Assembly: GCA_021741795.1 (NCBI GenBank)
Contig: JAIOXC010000100.1
Span: 1-5,472, forward strand
Length of the DNA stretch: 5,472 bases
Source: Ilumatobacteraceae bacterium
GTDB lineage: Bacteria > Actinomycetota > Acidimicrobiia > Acidimicrobiales > Ilumatobacteraceae
Direction of reading: 5' to 3'
The position numbers and the translations under genes are program-made. The notes beneath the pieces were generated by a model. The model was given only the letters and a program-made list of their open reading frames with translations, had not been told where the DNA came from and ran no database searches. Positions 1-5,472 of this stretch are shown piece after piece (within the stretch, counting starts at the first letter, position 1; each line of letters begins with the position of its first letter).

Positions 1-194
1 GCGATTTTTTCTTTGCCAAAGGCGATCCTGGGCTCGGCAAACTCATCACGCAATTTTTTCTCAATAGTCAAGCTTCTGCGATGTTCGTCACAGCGTTGGC
101 TGCAACTTTGCTGGGTCTTATGCTTTTTATCATCTTCGGTCTTCTCAACACGTGGGTTGTTGGAAGATGGTACGAAGGTTCAATTTCACAATAA
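1..194 (+). CDS. ABC transporter permease, C-terminal fragment (5' end outside window)
   Basis: This is the last 63 codons of a permease gene, read in the frame beginning at base 3 and ending in TAA at 192-194. The peptide starts DFFFAKGDPGLGKLI and contains one clear hydrophobic segment of about 27 residues (from AMFVTALAA to NTWVV), then a short polar tail, WYEGSISQ. A final membrane helix followed by a short charged tail fits the end of SsuC/TauC-type (BPD_transp_1) inner-membrane permeases. The solute-binding protein gene follows after 19 nt on the same strand, which supports the assignment. The EAA loop that contacts the ATPase would lie upstream and cannot be checked. A longer open frame covering the same bases (from 13) is only the in-frame upstream extension of the next gene and has no permease-like content. 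The family call rests on hydrophobicity and context, so the transported substrate is unknown. Confidence 0.75.
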   Translation, partial: DFFFAKGDPGLGKLITQFFLNSQASAMFVTALAATLLGLMLFIIFGLLNTWVVGRWYEGSISQ

Positions 195-198
195 CAAT

Positions 199-204
199 GG
201 AGAA
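199..204 (+). promoter_or_regulatory. Ribosome binding site of the solute-binding protein gene
   Basis: GGAGAA at 199-204 lies just after the permease stop and upstream of the ATG at 214. Counted from the end of GGAG the spacer is 11 nt, rather long but usable. It favours the start at 214 over the in-frame ATG at 13, which lies inside the permease gene. Confidence 0.5.
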
Positions 205-213
205 CAAAACCAC

Positions 214-1371
214 ATGAGCAAGCGAAACGCAACAATCTTTAGCGCAATCGCCTTAGGTATTTCCATCTCACTTCTTGGCGCTTGCGGAGGCAGCGATACC
301 GCTCTGACCGACGCTCCTTCCGATACTGCAGTGCCCACAATCGGTGTGTCGCTCGCAGACGTGTGTCCCGCAACGATTGTTATCCAGACAGACTGGTTCC
401 CTGAGTCCGAGCATGGTGGTCTCTATCAACTCATGGGCGACGACGCAGTCGCATCAAAAGATACGGGTGCTGCTGTCGGATCATTGATGGTCAACGGTCA
501 ACCAACGGGTGTGAACCTTGAGATTCGCGCAGGCGGGCCATTCCTTGAGTCTCCAGTTGTCACAGAGATGTATCAAGACAACGCAATCACATTCGGTTAC
601 GTGGGCACCGACGTGGCCATTACTCGATACACCGATGCTCCGACGCTCGCGGTATTCAACGCTCTCAATATCAATCCACAGGTTTTGTTGTGGGATGCAA
701 CCAAGCATCCGGAAGCCAAGACCATTGCCGACGCTGCTCAGACAATCACATCTTTTTATGTCTACGGCGACCCAGCCTGGATGCGCTATTTCGAAGCGCA
801 GGGTCTCATTCAGAAAGATCAAGTTGATTCAAACTACAAAGGCAACCTGTTGCTCTCTACAGAAGATGCCGCACACCAAGGTTTCGCAACATCTGAGCCG
901 TACAAATATGCAAATCTCGAAAGTGGCGCAATCACAACCGGCTACCAACTCATTCATGATGCAGGCTGGAACTCATACGCACAAAACTTGGCTATTCGAA
1001 AAGATCGACTCGAAGAACTGCGTCCTTGCCTTGAGAAAATTGTTCCAATTTTTCAACAAGCACAACTTGACTACATTGCCGATCCAACCCGGGCAAACGC
1101 AATTATTCTCACAACCGTCGCCACATACGACAGCTGGTGGACACAATCAGAAGGTGACGTTGCTAACGGTGCTGAGGCCCAACAAGAAATGGGTATTGTC
1201 GGCAACGGCGATACACCAACTTTTGGCGATCTGGAAGAGGCTCGTGTAAACGACTTCATTGCGAAGGCAACGCCAATCTTGCGCGAGCAAGGCCTTGAGA
1301 TTGCCGACATCGCTGCAGGCGATATCACTGACAACACATTCCTGGATACTTCAATCACCTACCAGGGGTAG
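214..1371 (+). CDS. ABC transporter solute-binding lipoprotein (NMT1/SsuA/TauA-like)
   Basis: A 385-residue extracytoplasmic binding protein that would capture a small solute and deliver it to the permease encoded just upstream. ATG 214 is chosen because it follows a GGAG motif and directly gives a lipoprotein signal: basic MSKR, a hydrophobic stretch, then lipobox LGAC with the lipidated Cys at residue 24, followed by a Gly/Ser/Asp/Thr-rich linker to about residue 48. The mature domain begins near CPATIVIQTDWFPESEHGG (51-69), the first strand and pocket loop typical of NMT1/SsuA-like proteins. Other family-like parts are ITFGYVGTD (125-133) and GFATSEPYKY (223-232). Cys51 and Cys272 could form a disulfide, which is inference. 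The related proteins bind sulfonates, taurine, nitrate, pyrimidine precursors or riboflavin, and nothing here decides among them. The gene ends 5 nt from the stop of the convergent phosphoribosyltransferase gene. Confidence 0.85.
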   Translation: MSKRNATIFSAIALGISISLLGACGGSDTALTDAPSDTAVPTIGVSLADVCPATIVIQTDWFPESEHGGLYQLMGDDAVASKDTGAAVGSLMVNGQPTGVNLEIRAGGPFLESPVVTEMYQDNAITFGYVGTDVAITRYTDAPTLAVFNALNINPQVLLWDATKHPEAKTIADAAQTITSFYVYGDPAWMRYFEAQGLIQKDQVDSNYKGNLLLSTEDAAHQGFATSEPYKYANLESGAITTGYQLIHDAGWNSYAQNLAIRKDRLEELRPCLEKIVPIFQQAQLDYIADPTRANAIILTTVATYDSWWTQSEGDVANGAEAQQEMGIVGNGDTPTFGDLEEARVNDFIAKATPILREQGLEIADIAAGDITDNTFLDTSITYQG

Positions 1372-1376
1372 TTGAA

Positions 1377-1874
1377 TTAGGCGTCTTTGACGCTCCACTT
1401 GCGTTGCGCAACAGGATCTTTATCGCTCCACGGAAAGTTGATCCATTGATCAGTGTGCTTCCACACGTAGTCGCACTTGATGATGGATTGTGACTTCTCG
1501 TACAACACCGCAAGGCGGGTATCCGCTAGCTGACCCTTGCAGAACTCAAGTACGTGCTTCAACGTATGGCCAGTGTCGGCAACATCGTCAACGATCAACA
1601 CTTTTGAATCCTTTAAGTCGACGAGACTTGGCACGGGAGGAAGGATCATTGGCACTGCAAGCCGCTCATTGACGCCGGTATAAAACTCGACGTTCATGGT
1701 GTAGGTGTTCTTGACAGAAAGCGCATAACCGAGAGCACCTGCCGCAAGCAGTCCACCGCGTGCAATTGCAAGAATGATGTCGGGTTCGTAGCCACTCTTG
1801 GCCACCATCACTGCTAGCTCGCGACTCGCGACTCCGAAGGATTCCCACGTCATTATTTCTCGTTCTTCGCTCAA
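1377..1874 (-). CDS. PRPP-dependent phosphoribosyltransferase (probable purine salvage)
   Basis: A 165-residue cytoplasmic type I phosphoribosyltransferase. The PRPP-binding motif VLIVDDVADTGHTL is at residues 92-105 with the two acidic residues D96 and D97. An ARGGL loop (38-42), matching the conserved PPi-binding loop, lies after the first core strand PDIILAI. The C-terminal WINFPW (144-149) is typical of the small Gpt/COG2236-like enzymes that convert guanine, xanthine or hypoxanthine to the nucleotide; the exact base is not determinable here. The start is TTG at 1872-1874, supported by AAAGGGG 5 nt upstream. An in-frame ATG at 1851-1853 (residue 8) is possible but has a weaker upstream site. 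It is the last gene of the - strand series, 44 nt after the DUF5522 gene, and converges on the transporter gene. Confidence 0.88.
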   Translation of the reverse strand: MSEEREIMTWESFGVASRELAVMVAKSGYEPDIILAIARGGLLAAGALGYALSVKNTYTMNVEFYTGVNERLAVPMILPPVPSLVDLKDSKVLIVDDVADTGHTLKHVLEFCKGQLADTRLAVLYEKSQSIIKCDYVWKHTDQWINFPWSDKDPVAQRKWSVKDA

Positions 1875-1879
1875 ATCGA

Positions 1880-1886
1880 CCCCTTT
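1880..1886 (-). promoter_or_regulatory. Strong ribosome binding site deciding a TTG start
   Basis: On the - strand AAAGGGG lies 5 nt upstream of TTG 1872-1874. It is the clearest Shine-Dalgarno site in the window and is the reason to prefer this TTG over the ATG seven codons further in for the phosphoribosyltransferase gene. Confidence 0.65.
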
Positions 1887-1918
1887 ATTGCATCTCGTGA
1901 AACCATCAATCTAGTTGA

Positions 1919-2155
1919 TCAGTCGGCTACATACGGGCAGTGACGGCATCCGCTCTCGCAACAATAATTGCGTGATGCCAAAAATTCGGCGGTCATGACC
2001 GAAAGCCCTGAGACCGGATCTTGATAACACGGCAAACGGGCAGCAACCGCCAAGGCATGGCGGCTCATTATTTCCTCAAAGTGTGAGTGTGTCCCCTGCA
2101 GACGGCGAAATATTGGAGTATTGAGATAGTCATCCCTGAGAACTGGGGGTGTCAT
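1919..2155 (-). CDS. Small Cys-rich DUF5522 family protein
   Basis: A 78-residue protein of unknown function. Its C-terminus carries the DUF5522 signature: YQDPVSGLSVMTAEFL (45-60), then NYCCESGCRHCPY (64-75). Cysteines 65, 66, 70 and 73 plus His72 form a compact cluster that could bind a metal ion or an Fe-S cluster. That is inference from spacing, because the family has no established role I can name. Further His residues lie at 23, 25 and 33 and one more Cys at 43. The start is taken as ATG 2153-2155, which overlaps the aroA stop as ATGA, implying translational coupling. The frame stays open upstream to another ATG at 2186-2188, giving 89 residues, but that would overlap aroA by 37 nt and adds no recognisable family sequence. 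No strong ribosome binding site is close to either start. No signal peptide or membrane segment is visible. Confidence 0.8.
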   Translation of the reverse strand: MTPPVLRDDYLNTPIFRRLQGTHSHFEEIMSRHALAVAARLPCYQDPVSGLSVMTAEFLASRNYCCESGCRHCPYVAD

Positions 2156-3429
2156 AACGCTTCGAGCATCTCCCAAAATTGTGGCCAACTCTTAGAGACG
2201 ACGTTTGCCTGATCAATGATCACTCCGGGCAATTCGAGCCCAGCAACACCAAATGCCATTGCAATTCGATGGTCATGATGTGTGTCACACGAGCCACCGT
2301 GCAACGCGTGGGGTGAAATCTCAAGACCATCCTCGTGTTCGACAACACTTGCGCCCAGGCCGCGCATCTCACAAGCAAGATCTCCAATGCGGTCACTCTC
2401 TTTTTTGCGGATGAAACCAACATTGCGAATTCGCGTTGGCGTCTTTGCGAACATCGCGACGATGGCGAGCGTTGGAACCAGATCTGATATTTCAGACATA
2501 TCAATGTCAACACCCTGCAATGGCCTATTTGCGTCACGACCGACTGTAATTCCTGCCTGGTCTTCTGAAATTTCACAACCCATTTGGCGCAAGACATCGA
2601 TAAAACGACTATCTCCCTGCAACATGTTTGACCGCATACCATGTACGCGCACGCGACCACCCACCACTGCGGCTGCTGCGAAAGGGTATGAAGCCGAACT
2701 CGCGTCGGGCTCGACAGCGAATTGGCAACCCACATATCCTCCGCCGTCAATCACGATGATGCGATTATCCGCAATACGCACATGTGCACCAAATGATTTC
2801 ATTACCGATGCCGACATTGCGATATACGGCAGCGAAATGACGTCTCCGGTGAGTTCAATCGTCAATCCATCAGGGAAGATTGGCGCAATGAGCATCAACG
2901 ATGTGACAAATTGTGACGATGTATCAGCCGCGACCTGAACCGAATGGATGTGAGACTCACCTCGCTGAACCGTAACGGGCAAACAATATTTATCGTTTTG
3001 CCACGAAACACCAGCGCCAAGTTGTTCTAAAGCAAGATGCAGATCCTTCATCGGCCGACTGCGCAATGACTCATTGCCAGTCACCGTTACTGGGCCCCGA
3101 CGCAATGCGCCAATGGCGGTGAGAAAACGCGCCGTCGTTCCAGCCAAATTGGCATCAACTGTGATCGCATCTGTGCGATCCAAATCAATTGATCCTTGAA
3201 TATGGGCATCAACACCGTTCAGCGAAAAAGTTGCACCAAGCATGTTGAGGCCCTGCAACATCGCTTGCGTATCATCACCGTCCGGCAACCCTGTGATCGT
3301 TGACTCGCCACGCGCAAGCGCTGCGCATATCAGTGCCCGATGCGCAATCGACTTTGATCCCGGGACGGTAGCCACAGCATCGAGCGCTCCACTTTTTACA
3401 GCAACTGCGTACTCGCTTTGTTGTGTCAT
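2152..3429 (-). CDS. aroA: 3-phosphoshikimate 1-carboxyvinyltransferase (EPSP synthase)
   Basis: A 425-residue enzyme, usual full length, that joins shikimate 3-phosphate and phosphoenolpyruvate to give EPSP in the shikimate pathway (cytoplasm). Family landmarks appear in order: PGSKSIAHRAL (23-33, Lys26 matching E. coli Lys22), LAGTTARF (95-102, matching the NAGTAMRP loop), SLRSRPM (121-127), DTSSQF (169-174, shikimate-phosphate site), PDASSASYPF (241-250), SEISDLVPT (312-320, Asp316 matching catalytic Asp313), RKKESDRI (341-348, Glu344 matching Glu341), DHRIAMAF (386-393) and VSKSWPQF (411-418, Lys413 matching Lys411). All key residues are present, so it should be active. The position of E. 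coli Pro101 is Phe, which I associate with actinobacterial enzymes. ATG 3427-3429 overlaps the tyrA stop as ATGA, and its TGA stop overlaps the next gene in the same way. It has no clear ribosome binding site of its own, which fits coupled translation. Confidence 0.97.
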   Translation of the reverse strand: MTQQSEYAVAVKSGALDAVATVPGSKSIAHRALICAALARGESTITGLPDGDDTQAMLQGLNMLGATFSLNGVDAHIQGSIDLDRTDAITVDANLAGTTARFLTAIGALRRGPVTVTGNESLRSRPMKDLHLALEQLGAGVSWQNDKYCLPVTVQRGESHIHSVQVAADTSSQFVTSLMLIAPIFPDGLTIELTGDVISLPYIAMSASVMKSFGAHVRIADNRIIVIDGGGYVGCQFAVEPDASSASYPFAAAAVVGGRVRVHGMRSNMLQGDSRFIDVLRQMGCEISEDQAGITVGRDANRPLQGVDIDMSEISDLVPTLAIVAMFAKTPTRIRNVGFIRKKESDRIGDLACEMRGLGASVVEHEDGLEISPHALHGGSCDTHHDHRIAMAFGVAGLELPGVIIDQANVVSKSWPQFWEMLEAL

Positions 3430-4487
3430 GAAATCTGTTGCAAGATCGGTCTAAACCCACGAGCAATCAGACCACCACGAAACACATCTTGACTGGACTG
3501 CTCGACAACAAGCACGAGAACTCCCCGTTCGCCCTCAACCGAGTGAGCAACTTCAAAGTTGGCAATGTTGACACCAAGTTCTGCAGCCAGAGTAAATATT
3601 TCTGCGGCCGCACCAGAACGGTCAGGAATAGGGACTCTGACTTCCACAACATCCATCAAATCTCGAACACGACTTGGCAAATTTGATCGCGCAATACGAG
3701 ATTGCTGCAAACGCTTCATCAGTTCTTTGGAGTCACCTTGTTCGACAATCTGTTTCATGTGGGCAAGACCGTCAATCAGCCCATCTAGAGCAATCACGAT
3801 TGCATCTCGGTTCTCTATGCAGATGTCGATCCAGATCGCAGGGTGCCCAGATGCGACTCGTGTCATGTCGCGAAAACCACCTGCGGCCAGCCGCAACACC
3901 GCAACATGCTCTTCCGACCTCTCACTCGCAAGACCCATTAACGCTGCTGCAGTCAAATGTGGAAGGTGGCTCACAATTGCAACCAGTTGGTCATGTCGCT
4001 GAGGATCAAGCACCACAATTTCGGAACCCAGTTCAGTGACGACTCCAGCAACTTGTTCGAAGTTACTGTCAGAAATACCAACTGATGGCGTCAGCACCCA
4101 AACAGCACTCTCAAACAATTTGGCATCTGCACCGGCCAACCCGATGAGTTCACTTCCCGCCATAGGGTGTCCACCAATAAATCGCGGGTCATTGATCTGC
4201 CCAACAAGATGGGCCTTTACTCCGCCAACATCTGTGACCAAACCAGTCGTTTCGGCTAGTGCACGAACTACTTGCTCTGCAATAGATGAAACGGGAGTCG
4301 CCACAAACGTGATGGCGGCATCTCTGTCGACACCAATCTGATGGATGACTCCGAGCGATAACGCTTGGCGTTCGATGTCGCCAACAGAGTCACATCCGGT
4401 GACATGCCATCCCCTGCTCGACAGAGCAAGACCAAGTGATCCACCGATCAAGCCAAGACCGAAAATGTTTGCTCGTCTTTGTGTCAC
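3426..4487 (-). CDS. tyrA: Prephenate dehydrogenase with C-terminal ACT domain
   Basis: Converts prephenate to 4-hydroxyphenylpyruvate with NAD+, the committed step to tyrosine. With the GTG start at 4485-4487 it has 353 residues. The Rossmann motif GLGLIGGS is at 10-17, with Asp33 ending the second strand (favouring NAD+ over NADP+). Then come GGHPMAGSE (105-113), SHLPH (173-177) and GGFRDMTR (203-210); His107, His177 and Arg210 match the catalytic-site His147, His217 and Arg250 of Aquifex TyrA. An ACT domain follows at about 281-330 (VPIPDRSGAAAEIF, then LGVNIANFEV), probably for tyrosine feedback. The loop normally DxGSVK reads DVGGVK (86-91). The start is uncertain: the frame extends to TTG 4527-4529 (367 residues), overlapping the upstream gene by 20 nt, with GAGG about 12 nt before it. 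GTG is preferred because it places the Rossmann strand at the N-terminus as usual. An arogenate-using enzyme cannot be excluded. Confidence 0.95.
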   Translation of the reverse strand: MTQRRANIFGLGLIGGSLGLALSSRGWHVTGCDSVGDIERQALSLGVIHQIGVDRDAAITFVATPVSSIAEQVVRALAETTGLVTDVGGVKAHLVGQINDPRFIGGHPMAGSELIGLAGADAKLFESAVWVLTPSVGISDSNFEQVAGVVTELGSEIVVLDPQRHDQLVAIVSHLPHLTAAALMGLASERSEEHVAVLRLAAGGFRDMTRVASGHPAIWIDICIENRDAIVIALDGLIDGLAHMKQIVEQGDSKELMKRLQQSRIARSNLPSRVRDLMDVVEVRVPIPDRSGAAAEIFTLAAELGVNIANFEVAHSVEGERGVLVLVVEQSSQDVFRGGLIARGFRPILQQIS

Positions 4488-4509
4488 AAACAACAATTCT
4501 ACTCGTGTG

Positions 4510-5229
4510 CTACTGAGCAACCGATTCAATTAACAACTTGACCTCTGCATTTGTGAGATGCCTCCACTGACCAGGCAACAAGTGCCTATCCACGATTGGG
4601 CCGATGCGAACGCGCACCAGTCGAGCGACTGGATATCCAACTTCCTCACACATGCGACGAATTTGTCGATTTCTACCCTCATGAATCACCACGCGCAATA
4701 CACCAGGTTGCAATTGACTGACATCGGCAGGTGCGGTCATTCCATCGTCCAACTCAATGCCATTGCGCATTCGACTTAAGGCAGTGTTGTTTACGCCTGC
4801 AGCCGAACACTCCACATGCACGAGATATTCCTTTTCCAATCCGAAACTTGGGTGTGTGATGCGATTGGTCAATTCTCCATCGTTTGTCAACAACAACAAA
4901 CCTTCAGAATCGGCATCAAGGCGCCCAACGGGAAACACCCGCGGTTCCAAAGGAACAAGATCTACAACGGTCTCACGGCCGTGCGTATCAATGGCCGTTG
5001 AGATGACGTCAACTGGCTTGTTGAGCAAGTAGTACACAACATCGGGGCGCACACCCACTGGCGCTCCATCGATTTCAATGAGATCAACCTCTACATCGAC
5101 CCTGCGTCCGAGCACAGCAATCGTGCCATTCACTGTCACTCGTTCGTCGGCGATCAACTCTTCGCACGCGCGACGACTACCCCAACCATGGCGAGCCAAC
5201 ACTTTTTGCAATCGCTCACCTTCAAACAA
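4510..5229 (-). CDS. rluB: 23S rRNA pseudouridine synthase, RluB/RsuA family
   Basis: A 239-residue enzyme that isomerises a uridine in rRNA to pseudouridine; RluB modifies 23S rRNA near the peptidyl transferase centre. The N-terminal S4 RNA-binding domain covers about residues 4-50 (RLQKVLARHGWGSRRACEEL, then VTVNG). The catalytic domain has YLLNKP (67-72), GRLDADSEGLLLLTNDG (102-118) with catalytic Asp105, THPSFGLEKEY (125-135) and the late motif EGRNRQIRRM (184-193). The length and uninterrupted motifs indicate an intact enzyme. The start is TTG 5227-5229; the frame has a TGA about 40 nt upstream and no ATG or GTG in between, while GGGAGG lies 10 nt before the TTG. The gene follows scpB after 35 nt, a common arrangement that favours RluB over RsuA, RluE or RluF, although the exact target uridine is inferred only from context. 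Confidence 0.93.
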   Translation of the reverse strand: MFEGERLQKVLARHGWGSRRACEELIADERVTVNGTIAVLGRRVDVEVDLIEIDGAPVGVRPDVVYYLLNKPVDVISTAIDTHGRETVVDLVPLEPRVFPVGRLDADSEGLLLLTNDGELTNRITHPSFGLEKEYLVHVECSAAGVNNTALSRMRNGIELDDGMTAPADVSQLQPGVLRVVIHEGRNRQIRRMCEEVGYPVARLVRVRIGPIVDRHLLPGQWRHLTNAEVKLLIESVAQ

Positions 5230-5239
5230 CTGTTCGTCG

Positions 5240-5245
5240 CCTCCC
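5240..5245 (-). promoter_or_regulatory. Ribosome binding site of the pseudouridine synthase gene
   Basis: On the - strand GGGAGG lies 10 nt upstream of TTG 5227-5229, in the short gap after scpB. It supports the TTG start, since no ATG or GTG is available in frame between this TTG and the upstream in-frame stop. Confidence 0.55.
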
Positions 5246-5264
5246 GGCGTTGATGAACTAATAG

Positions 5265-5472
5265 CTACCCCTCAACTTCGTTTCGACTCGCGCCCATTGG
5301 ATTGGTCGGAACAATTCTCAGTCCCTGTTCGAGAGCCTCGACAACTTCGGCAGGCGGAATAAAATCGGCAATCGGTGGCAATGACGAGAGCGAATCAAGG
5401 CCTAGTCGCTCCAGAAACATTGCTGTTGTTCCAAACAGAATCGCTTGACCTGGTCCGTCATCGCGAGACACT
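5265..5472 (-). CDS. scpB: Segregation and condensation protein B, C-terminal part (5' end outside window)
   Basis: The last 69 codons or so of scpB; the gene runs off the right edge and its real start is not in the window. ScpB pairs with ScpA and SMC to form the condensin complex that compacts and separates the chromosome. The visible part, SRDDGPGQAILFGTTAMFLERLGL, matches the conserved end of the second winged-helix domain of ScpB (usual form GRxxxPGRPxLYGTTxxFLExFGL). It continues with SLSSLPPIADF, a typical closing segment, and an approximately 20-residue tail ending in TAG at 5265-5267. The GTG at 5469-5471 is an internal Val codon, not a start. The gene is 35 nt upstream of the pseudouridine synthase gene, a widespread scpB-rluB order; scpA is expected beyond the right edge. 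Confidence 0.92.
   Translation of the reverse strand, partial: VSRDDGPGQAILFGTTAMFLERLGLDSLSSLPPIADFIPPAEVVEALEQGLRIVPTNPMGASRNEVEG

Noticed and set aside
13..213. N-terminal extension of the solute-binding protein to an ATG at 13 (452 residues).
   Set aside because: This part overlaps the permease 3' end, which has clear membrane-helix content in another frame. The lipoprotein signal begins exactly at ATG 214, after a ribosome binding site.
518..1249. 243-codon open frame on the + strand inside the solute-binding protein gene.
   Set aside because: It lies wholly within a recognisable gene in another frame. Its translation is rich in Ser, Gln, His and Lys with no family motif, as expected for a shadow frame.
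1381..1393. Hairpin GCGTC-TTT-GACGC as a bidirectional terminator between the convergent genes.
   Set aside because: The stem is only 5 bp, lies inside the phosphoribosyltransferase coding sequence, and has no T-run on either strand.
1887..1919. Possible promoter or operator in the 44-nt gap before the phosphoribosyltransferase gene (inverted repeat ATCAA-N5-TTGAT at 1905-1919, and a TTGATG hexamer on the - strand).
   Set aside because: The spacing to any -10-like sequence is about 14-15 nt, the -10 match is poor and overlaps the ribosome binding site, and a 5-bp AT-rich repeat is expected by chance.
2220..2750. 176-codon - strand open frame within aroA.
   Set aside because: Same strand but shifted frame inside an intact gene, and its translation looks like no protein family. 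It does not indicate a frameshift, since aroA itself reads through without a break.
2282..2938. 218-codon + strand open frame opposite aroA.
   Set aside because: It is antisense to a fully conserved EPSP synthase gene, has no recognisable domain and no clear ribosome binding site, so it is most likely a by-product of codon use.

Overview
The window looks like ordinary chromosome from a bacterium of moderate GC content (about half, judged by eye). The protein sequences and gene order suggest an actinobacterium, perhaps one of the moderate-GC aquatic Acidimicrobiia. That placement is inference: it rests on the actinobacterial-style AGTTARF motif in AroA, an ACT-domain TyrA beside scpB and a pseudouridine synthase gene, a DUF5522 protein, and frequent TTG/GTG starts. 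No mobile element, CRISPR array, rRNA, tRNA or phage gene was seen.

Left part, + strand (1-1371): the 3' end of an ABC transporter permease gene is followed after 19 nt by a complete lipoprotein gene for its solute-binding protein (NMT1/SsuA/TauA-like fold class). The ligand cannot be told from the sequence. The ATPase gene and the rest of the permease gene lie outside the window, to the left.

Right part, - strand (1377-5472): six genes lie head to tail, read from right to left. They are scpB (3' part only), an RluB/RsuA-type pseudouridine synthase, tyrA (prephenate dehydrogenase with ACT domain), aroA (EPSP synthase), a small Cys-rich DUF5522 protein and a PRPP-dependent phosphoribosyltransferase. 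Two junctions (tyrA/aroA and aroA/DUF5522) are 4-nt ATGA overlaps, and the other gaps are under 50 nt. The set is probably one operon, or at least one read-through unit.

TyrA and AroA both act in aromatic amino acid synthesis: AroA makes EPSP on the way to chorismate, and TyrA diverts prephenate to tyrosine. ScpB (chromosome condensation) and the pseudouridine synthase (rRNA modification) are common neighbours of these genes but are not functionally tied to them. The phosphoribosyltransferase probably salvages purine bases. The two transcription units converge with only 5 nt between stop codons, and no convincing terminator lies between them. There is no gene-free stretch over 300 bases; the longest intergenic gap is 44 nt.

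I did not find a convincing new biological system. The points most worth a second look are the translationally coupled DUF5522 gene, a Ser-to-Gly change at a catalytic-site position of TyrA, and several start codons that are not ATG.
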